Part shown: one piece after another, positions 32,330 to 36,829 of the stretch | Layout of the letters: each line of letters opens with the position of its first letter | Position numbering within the stretch: position 1 is the first letter of the stretch | The notes under the pieces: model-generated | What the model was told of the DNA's origin: nothing | Seen by the model: only the letters and a program-made list of their open reading frames with translations | Database searches by the model: none | Position numbers and translations under genes: made by a program | Source: Prevotellaceae bacterium | GTDB lineage: Bacteria > Bacteroidota > Bacteroidia > Bacteroidales > UBA932 | Assembly (NCBI GenBank): GCA_031289415.1 | Contig: JAITPN010000042.1 | Span: 1 to 36,829 of the forward strand | Reading direction: 5' to 3' | DNA length: 36,829 nucleotides

Positions 32330-32403
32330 AAATCTTTCATTTGCCGGAGGGCTTCCGGCAGCAGGTAAAAGGATGTATAGGCGGTTGTAGATAGTCTAAA
32401 TGT
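32328..32403 (-). repeat. 76-bp structured repeat, copy B
   Basis: The second copy of the element at 54-129, about 87% identical, ungapped and in the same orientation relative to the window. The minus-strand hairpin (inner stem CCGGA/TCCGG, outer stem CTTT/AAAG) and the following ATTTTT are kept. Unlike copy A there is no clear promoter upstream on the minus strand. It lies between cysS and the methyltransferase gene. Confidence 0.75.
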
Positions 32404-32465
32404 TTATTTCATGGGGCGAAAGAGGTTGGGGGCTTTCAATCTTCATCGCGCTTTGCGCATCGCTT

Positions 32466-32497
32466 GTTGCGCCGTGTTGCTTTTTTATGTACATTTG
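32466..32497 (+). promoter_or_regulatory. promoter for the methyltransferase-ychF operon
   Basis: GTTG (32466-32469), a 20-bp spacer and TACATTTG (32490-32497). The ATG at 32515 lies 17 bp after the -7 box, which excludes earlier in-frame start codons. Confidence 0.6.
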
Positions 32498-32514
32498 TAC
32501 CCAAATTTGATTTT

Positions 32515-33408
32515 ATGCTGCTTCTTTCTCCAAAACAGTGGGCTGATTACGAATTAATTGATTGCGGAAACTTCGAGAAACTCGAACGTTTCGGCAGCGT
32601 CGTTACGGCACGCCCCGAGCCTAAGGCAGTCTGGCAGAAATCGCTGCCCGACAAGGAGTGGAACGCCATGGCGCATACGCGGTTTACGGCGGGCGCGGGG
32701 TTCGGGAAGTCGGGAAAAGAAGACAGCGGTACGTGGCAACCGCTGAAAAAAATGCCTGCACAATGGACTATCGCCTATCGCCAAAGCGGGTGGAATATGC
32801 AGATGCGGCTCGGACTTACGTCGTTCAAGCACGTAGGCGTGTTCCCCGAACAAGCGCCCAACTGGGACTATATTTTTTCGACCGTCGGCACGCTCGGCGT
32901 CCTTCGTCCGAAAGTGCTGAACCTGTTTGCCTACACCGGCGGCGCATCGTTGGCGGCACGGGCGGCAGGCGCTGAGGTGTATCATCTCGATTCGGTGCGG
33001 CAGGTGGTAACGTGGGCGCACGGCAATATGTCGCTGAGCGGCATGAACGACGTCCGCTGGGTGGTGGAAGATGCGCTCCGTTTCGTGAAACGCGAAGCGC
33101 GGCGCGGCAACCGTTACCACGGAATTATCCTCGACCCGCCGGCGTACGGTCACGGCGTGGACGGCGAACGGTGGAAGCTCGACGAGTGTTTGCTCGATAT
33201 GTTGCAGGAATGTCGCAAAATATTGCTTCCGAAAGACAGTTTTTTATTACTGAATTTATATTCCAACGGATTCTCGTCGCTCGTCGCCGACACGGTTACG
33301 CGCAACGTGTTTGGCGAAGCAAAAGAACGGGCGTTCGGCGAATTGTTTTTAGAAGACAGGTTCGGGAAACGAGTATCATTAAGTGTTTTTTCAAGATTTA
33401 AACAATGA
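32515..33408 (+). CDS. class I SAM-dependent methyltransferase, RlmI-like
   Basis: A 297-aa protein whose catalytic domain resembles the RlmI/RlmK rRNA cytosine-5/guanine methyltransferase group. SAM motif I is LNLFAYTGGASLAARAAGA, the acidic motif II is VYHLDSV, and motif IV is GIILDPPAYGHG. The N-terminal 100 residues lack the full PUA domain of RlmI. The start is ATG at 32515 because the promoter box is at 32490-32497. The stop overlaps the histidine kinase start by 4 nt. Substrate (rRNA or other) is not established. Confidence 0.85.
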   Translation: MLLLSPKQWADYELIDCGNFEKLERFGSVVTARPEPKAVWQKSLPDKEWNAMAHTRFTAGAGFGKSGKEDSGTWQPLKKMPAQWTIAYRQSGWNMQMRLGLTSFKHVGVFPEQAPNWDYIFSTVGTLGVLRPKVLNLFAYTGGASLAARAAGAEVYHLDSVRQVVTWAHGNMSLSGMNDVRWVVEDALRFVKREARRGNRYHGIILDPPAYGHGVDGERWKLDECLLDMLQECRKILLPKDSFLLLNLYSNGFSSLVADTVTRNVFGEAKERAFGELFLEDRFGKRVSLSVFSRFKQ

Positions 33409-34427
33409 AATATTTTTCTCATAAAACTATTGCCGCCATCGTGGCTTTGATAGCTGTGGCGGGCGGTGCGGGCATCGCCGAGCTTTCGGTTTTGCACGTT
33501 CATACCGGATGGTTGCTGCTGTCGTGCGCGGTTATCTTTTTTATGCTCTATGCCCTTGTTTATAGTACGCTGCACCGGTTTGTCGTCAACGGGCTTACGC
33601 CGCTCTATAAAACTATTTACAATGCCGAAACTACCAAAAAAGACCTCAAAAGCAAGGATATTGTCGAAAGCGTACAGCGCGACGTAATAGATTGGGCAAA
33701 TAAAAAAACGGAAGAAATAAGCCAGTTGTATGAAATGGAACGTTTTCGTAAAGAGTTTCTCGGCAACGTGTCGCACGAATTGAAAACGCCTATTTTTAAC
33801 ATTCAAGGCTTTATCCTCACGCTGCTCGACGGCGGTATGAACGACCCCGACATTAACCGCAAATATCTGGAACGGACAGAGAAAAGCGTGGAACGGCTCA
33901 TCAATATCATGCAAGAGTTGGATGTCATTAACCGCATCGAAACAGGACAATTGCAGCTTTCGAAGACTACGTTTAACATCGTGTCGCTGGTCGAAGAATT
34001 GTTTGAGTCGTTTGAACTCACCGCCCAAAATAAGCACATCGGCTTGCGCATACACGCTCCCGTAGGCGGGAAGGTAATGGTTTACGCCGACCGCAAGCGT
34101 ATTTCGCAGGTGTTGGTAAATCTCATTGCCAATTCCATAAACTACGGACGGGCGGGCGGCGAAACCGTAGCGTCGTTTTCGCACTTGCCCGACCGCGTGT
34201 TGGTGGAGGTAATCGACACGGGCATCGGCATCAGCGCCGACGCGCTGCCGCGCATTTTTGAACGGTTCTACCGCGTAGATAAGCACCGCTCGCGCGAATA
34301 CGGCGGAAGCGGGCTGGGGCTTGCTATCGTGAAACATTATATTGAAGCGCACAACCAATCGATTAACGTGCGCAGCGAACTCGGCAAAGGTTCTACTTTT
34401 GCTTTTACATTAGATAAACCCAAATAA
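33405..34427 (+). CDS. membrane sensor histidine kinase
   Basis: A 340-aa kinase with two transmembrane helices (about 8-28 and 35-55) joined by a very short loop, so no real periplasmic sensor is present. A cytoplasmic linker leads to the H-box NVSHELKTP with H124. The ATPase domain has the N-box NLIANSINYG, G1 DTGIGI and G2 GSGLGLAIVKHY. It looks like the PhoR/WalK class. No response regulator is adjacent, so it is an orphan here. It overlaps the methyltransferase gene (ATGA) and precedes lgt by 13 nt. Confidence 0.9.
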   Translation: MKYFSHKTIAAIVALIAVAGGAGIAELSVLHVHTGWLLLSCAVIFFMLYALVYSTLHRFVVNGLTPLYKTIYNAETTKKDLKSKDIVESVQRDVIDWANKKTEEISQLYEMERFRKEFLGNVSHELKTPIFNIQGFILTLLDGGMNDPDINRKYLERTEKSVERLINIMQELDVINRIETGQLQLSKTTFNIVSLVEELFESFELTAQNKHIGLRIHAPVGGKVMVYADRKRISQVLVNLIANSINYGRAGGETVASFSHLPDRVLVEVIDTGIGISADALPRIFERFYRVDKHRSREYGGSGLGLAIVKHYIEAHNQSINVRSELGKGSTFAFTLDKPK

Positions 34428-34440
34428 CACACAATAAATT

Positions 34441-35295
34441 ATGCAATTTTTAAGTATTACATGGAACATTAACCCCGAACTGATAACCATAGGTCCTATC
34501 CACCTGCGGTATTACGGACTGCTCTTTGTGAGCGGTTTTATCCTGAGCTATTGGCTGTTTACACGCATGTTCAAGCGCGAAGACATTCCGTTAGCCGTAT
34601 TGGAAAAACTTACCGTCATTGTAGCGGTAGCCACGTTTGTAGGCTTGCGGCTGGGGCATTGTTTTTTCTATCAGCCCGACTATTTTCTGGCGCATCCGCT
34701 CGAAATTGTTTTGCCTGTACGCTTTTCGCCTAATTTTGAATTTATCGGCTACCAAGGGCTGGCAAGCCACGGCGGCGCTATCGGCATCCTGCTCGGACTG
34801 TGGTATTTTTGCCGGAAATACAAAAAAAACTATATGTGGATACTCGACCGCATTGCCATTGTCATACCCTTAGCCGGCTGCCTTGTCCGCCTCGGCAATC
34901 TGATGAATTCCGAAATCTACGGCAATGTAACCAACCTGCCGTGGGGATTCATTTTTGTGCGCGAAGGCGAAACGTTGCCGCATCACCCGACGCAAATTTA
35001 TGAAGCATTATCGTATCTCGCTCTTTTCTTCATACTGAACAGGCTTTACTACCGTTCGTCGCTTTTCGGCATCCGCTTTACGCTTAAACGCGGCATGTTG
35101 ATAGGCATTTTCCTCATCATATTATTTACGGCGCGTTTCCTTATCGAATTTATCAAAGAACCGCAGGTAGGATTTGAAGAAAATATGCTGTTCAACATGG
35201 GGCAACTGCTTAGTATTCCGTTTATCGTGGGGGGCGTTGTGATCATGTGGTGGAGTGCAAAACAGAACGTACCATTCAATAAAAACAACTCATAG
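34441..35295 (+). CDS. lgt: prolipoprotein diacylglyceryl transferase Lgt
   Basis: Lgt moves diacylglycerol from phosphatidylglycerol to the lipobox cysteine of prelipoproteins, the first step of lipoprotein maturation. IGPIHLRYYGLLF (N-terminus), GLASHGGAIGI near 100-110 and RLGNLMNSEIYG near 150-161 correspond to the family's conserved blocks. About seven hydrophobic segments are visible in 284 aa. The window's own lipoproteins would be its substrates. It ends 3 nt before ychF. Confidence 0.95.
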   Translation: MQFLSITWNINPELITIGPIHLRYYGLLFVSGFILSYWLFTRMFKREDIPLAVLEKLTVIVAVATFVGLRLGHCFFYQPDYFLAHPLEIVLPVRFSPNFEFIGYQGLASHGGAIGILLGLWYFCRKYKKNYMWILDRIAIVIPLAGCLVRLGNLMNSEIYGNVTNLPWGFIFVREGETLPHHPTQIYEALSYLALFFILNRLYYRSSLFGIRFTLKRGMLIGIFLIILFTARFLIEFIKEPQVGFEENMLFNMGQLLSIPFIVGGVVIMWWSAKQNVPFNKNNS

Positions 35296-35298
35296 AAT

Positions 35299-36402
35299 AT
35301 GTCATTACAATGTGGAATCGTGGGCTTGCCCAACGTAGGAAAATCAACTTTATTCAACTGCCTGAGCAACGCGCGGGCGCAGGCGGCAAATTTCCCTTTC
35401 TGTACTATTGAGCCTAACGTAGGCGTCATTACAGTACCCGACACGCGGCTTGAAGATTTGGCAAAACTTGTGAATCCGCAAACGGTAACGCCTACCACCG
35501 TAGAGATTGTGGACATCGCCGGATTGGTGAAGGGCGCAAGTAAAGGCGAAGGACTTGGCAACCAGTTTCTCGCCAACATCCGCGAAACCAATGCCATCCT
35601 GCACGTATTGCGCTGTTTCGACGACGGCAATGTGATTCACGTGGACGGCTCGGTGAATCCAATACGCGACAAGGAAATTATTGATACCGAACTGCAACTC
35701 AAAGACCTTGAAACGGTAGAAAACCGTATTAATAAGGTGCAAAAACAGGCGCAAACAGGCGGCGACAAAGCAGCAAAACGCCTGTACGACATTCTTGTAA
35801 AACTCCGCGATGCGCTGGTGCAGGGAACGTCGGCACGCGCCGTAACGTTCGACAATGCCGACGACCGCAAGACAGTACGCGAATTGTTTTTACTTACCGA
35901 AAAGCCTGTGCTTTACGTCTGTAATGTGGACGAAGCCGCTGCCGTAACAGGCAACAAATATGTGGACGCCATACGCGAGGCGATAAAGGATGAACAAGCC
36001 GACATATTGATTATTGCCGCCAAAACCGAAGCAGAAATTGCGGAACTTGATACTTACGACGAACGGCAAGAATTTCTTACAGAAATAGGACTGCATGAAT
36101 CGGGCGTCGTGCGCCTCATTCATGCGGCTTACAAGCTGTTGAATCTCGAAACGTATTTCACGGCAGGCGAAAAAGAAGTGCGGGCATGGACGTATATAAA
36201 AGGTACGAAAGCGCCGCAAGCAGCAGGTATTATCCATACCGATTTTGAAAAAGGTTTTATCCGCGCCGAAGTGATAAAATATGACGATTATTTGCATTAC
36301 GGCTCTGAAGCGGCTTGCCGCGACGCAGGGAAAATTAATGTAGAAGGTAAGGAATATACCGTTCAAGACGGCGATATTATGCACTTCCGTTTTAACGTAT
36401 AA
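35299..36402 (+). CDS. ychF: Obg-like ATPase YchF
   Basis: YchF is a ribosome-associated P-loop ATPase of the Obg group, linked to stress and oxidant responses. The P-loop GLPNVGKST is at 8-16, followed by NFPFCTIEPNVG, the DIAGLVKGASKGEGLGNQFL switch region, and CNVDE in place of the GTP-specific NKxD. The C-terminal TGS domain holds YFTAGEKEVRAWTYIKGTKAPQAAG and ends VQDGDIMHFRFNV. The length, 367 aa, is usual. It closes the operon. Confidence 0.97.
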   Translation: MSLQCGIVGLPNVGKSTLFNCLSNARAQAANFPFCTIEPNVGVITVPDTRLEDLAKLVNPQTVTPTTVEIVDIAGLVKGASKGEGLGNQFLANIRETNAILHVLRCFDDGNVIHVDGSVNPIRDKEIIDTELQLKDLETVENRINKVQKQAQTGGDKAAKRLYDILVKLRDALVQGTSARAVTFDNADDRKTVRELFLLTEKPVLYVCNVDEAAAVTGNKYVDAIREAIKDEQADILIIAAKTEAEIAELDTYDERQEFLTEIGLHESGVVRLIHAAYKLLNLETYFTAGEKEVRAWTYIKGTKAPQAAGIIHTDFEKGFIRAEVIKYDDYLHYGSEAACRDAGKINVEGKEYTVQDGDIMHFRFNV

Positions 36403-36422
36403 AAATTTTCTGGTTGAAATCC

Positions 36423-36452
36423 AATCATTTGAAAAATATTTTTCAAATGATT
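36423..36452. promoter_or_regulatory. perfect 30-bp palindrome
   Basis: AATCATTTGAAAAAT and its exact reverse complement meet without a spacer. It begins 21 bp after the ychF stop. It may be a bidirectional stem-loop, though no T-run follows. Alternatively it is a dimer-binding site: its centre lies about 58 bp upstream of the predicted sigma-54 transcript start. Confidence 0.65.
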
Positions 36453-36468
36453 TCCATTATTTATAGGT

Positions 36469-36485
36469 TTGGCACGGATTTTGCA
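36469..36485 (+). promoter_or_regulatory. consensus sigma-54 (RpoN) promoter
   Basis: TTGGCACG-GATT-TTGCA is a full match to the -24/-12 consensus, with GG at 36471-36472 and GC at 36483-36484 separated by the obligatory 10 bp. Transcription would begin near 36496. The next annotated start (36750) has its own promoter box at 36697-36704. Confidence 0.7.
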
Positions 36486-36495
36486 ACATATATTA

Positions 36496-36576
36496 ATGAA
36501 AACAATTTTCATAGGTTTCTAAAGGTTTGGTTAGAGAGCGGAAGATGGACAGCAGTCTGTCTTCCGCTCGAATTTT
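36496..36576 (+). ncRNA. candidate sigma-54-dependent small RNA
   Basis: From the predicted start the transcript would first form ATGAAAA/TTTTCAT with a 3-nt loop (36495-36511). A strong stem follows at 36536-36569: GAGCGGAAG with CTTCCGCTC, plus ACAG/CTGT beyond a 4-nt bulge, then AATTTT as a weak terminator tail. There is no ORF of note. The length would be about 80 nt. An alternative is that the stem-loop belongs to a minus-strand remnant ending at 36575. Confidence 0.4.
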
Positions 36577-36715
36577 AGGCGGTAGCCATCTTTTGCCAAG
36601 TGACATACCGGATTATCCTCGCAGCCTCAATATTTGTGTGATTGGCACAGCGAAAACAAAAAAAACGTATCTTGGGGCTTAATGGAAAAAAATAATTACC
36701 TTTGTAGCCGATAAA
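36575..36715 (-). pseudogene. possible 3' remnant of an unidentified ORF
   Basis: A minus-strand frame of about 47 codons has no start codon and ends in the peptide TNIEAARIIRYVTWQKMATA followed by TAA at 36575. A CFRC pair precedes this. It could be the tail of a decayed gene or a dispersed element, or chance. The strong stem-loop follows its stop directly. I do not recognise the family. Confidence 0.2.
36697..36704 (+). promoter_or_regulatory. promoter -7 box for the partial secreted-protein gene
   Basis: TACCTTTG lies 45 bp upstream of the ATG at 36750. A TTG (36672-36674) stands 22 bp upstream of it. Confidence 0.5.
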
Positions 36716-36749
36716 TAATATGGTTTATTCATTTAAAAATTAATAGACA

Positions 36750-36829
36750 ATGAAAATAATTATGTGTATCTGCCTTTTAGCGTTGAGTAATGTTTTTTTA
36801 TCTGCGCAAACATTGACTGTCAAAGTGGA
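36750..36829 (+). CDS. start of a secreted protein, truncated by the window end
   Basis: The ATG at 36750 opens a frame of 26 complete codons that runs off the window. It encodes a typical Sec signal peptide (MKIIMCICLLALSNVFLSAQ, cleavage likely after SAQ) followed by TLTVKV. Nothing can be said about its function. A -7 box at 36697-36704 supports it as a real gene start. Confidence 0.6.
   Translation, partial: MKIIMCICLLALSNVFLSAQTLTVKV

Noticed and set aside
32152-32394. Acidic repeat protein (GDEDGTF units) read through the minisatellite
   Set aside because: It overlaps the cysS end, has no promoter or ribosome site, and its tail is merely the translated structured repeat. Open frames follow from the 21-bp period.
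32464-32514. N-terminal extension of the methyltransferase
   Set aside because: The extension starts at TTG inside the promoter; the predicted transcript begins after 32500, so ATG at 32515 is the start.
33150-34358. Open frame of about 400 codons antisense to the histidine kinase
   Set aside because: The plus strand encodes intact H, N, G1 and G2 boxes. The antisense product shows no family signature and starts within the methyltransferase gene.
36575-36715. Insertion-sequence transposase fragment
   Set aside because: The minus-strand frame lacks a start and I cannot match its C-terminus to a transposase family. No terminal inverted repeats or target duplication were found, so it is listed only as a possible remnant.

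Overview
The window reads as a chromosomal segment of a Bacteroidetes bacterium, most probably order Bacteroidales. Evidence: many genes are preceded by the Bacteroidetes-type promoter (TTTG near -33, about 19-21 bp, then TAnnTTTG near -7). Shine-Dalgarno sequences are almost absent. The gene neighbourhoods are typical of the phylum: nusB-yajC-ybbR-coaE-DUF5606-purL, serC-serA-DUF1015, and ftsX-DUF3098-uppP. I cannot place it below order. No rRNA, tRNA, CRISPR array or complete transposon was found.

Layout. 1-372: poly-C contig edge, a structured repeat with its own minus-strand promoter, and a heptamer repeat array. 373-6014 (minus): housekeeping operon nusB, yajC, ybbR-like, coaE, DUF5606, purL, rsmE. 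6132-6473 (plus): PUR-domain protein, running tail to tail into folD with a 2-nt gap. 6476-8711 (minus): folD and ffh. 8874-13481 (plus): serC, serA, an orphan four-helix-bundle (S23-like) gene sitting between inverted heptamer arrays, a DUF1015 protein and a surface lipoprotein. 13738-17090 (minus): rocD, ctlX, an outer-membrane-like protein and a lipoprotein as one operon for citrulline/ornithine breakdown. 17205-18273: divergent HxlR regulator and DJ-1/PfpI protein around a palindromic operator. 18410-19030: deoxynucleoside kinase. 19096-25303 (plus): carbohydrate operon (aldo/keto reductase, TlpA-like lipoprotein, FucU, zinc-type dehydrogenase, Gfo/Idh/MocA oxidoreductase, GH43). 25304-25683: a candidate small RNA and a large inverted repeat. 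25684-32167 (plus): rlhA-like U32 protein, holB, ftsX, DUF3098, uppP, cysS. 32168-32514: 21-bp minisatellite joined to a second copy of the structured repeat. 32515-36402 (plus): methyltransferase, histidine kinase, lgt, ychF. 36403-36829: a perfect palindrome, a consensus sigma-54 promoter, stem-loops without an ORF, and the start of a secreted protein.

The coding content is mostly ordinary; the unusual material lies between genes. (1) Arrays of a heptamer TDAAGNG follow several genes, and the stop codon of four of them is exactly the first three bases of a heptamer. The variable second base is never C, so nearly every unit carries a stop codon, and 7-bp periodicity presents it in all three frames. 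One inverted pair of arrays brackets the S23-like gene. (2) Three intergenic loci look like small-RNA genes: 54-138 (minus), about 25334-25405 (minus), and about 36496-36576 (plus, sigma-54 dependent). (3) There are several small palindromic or tandem elements. All functional readings of these are inference from sequence alone.
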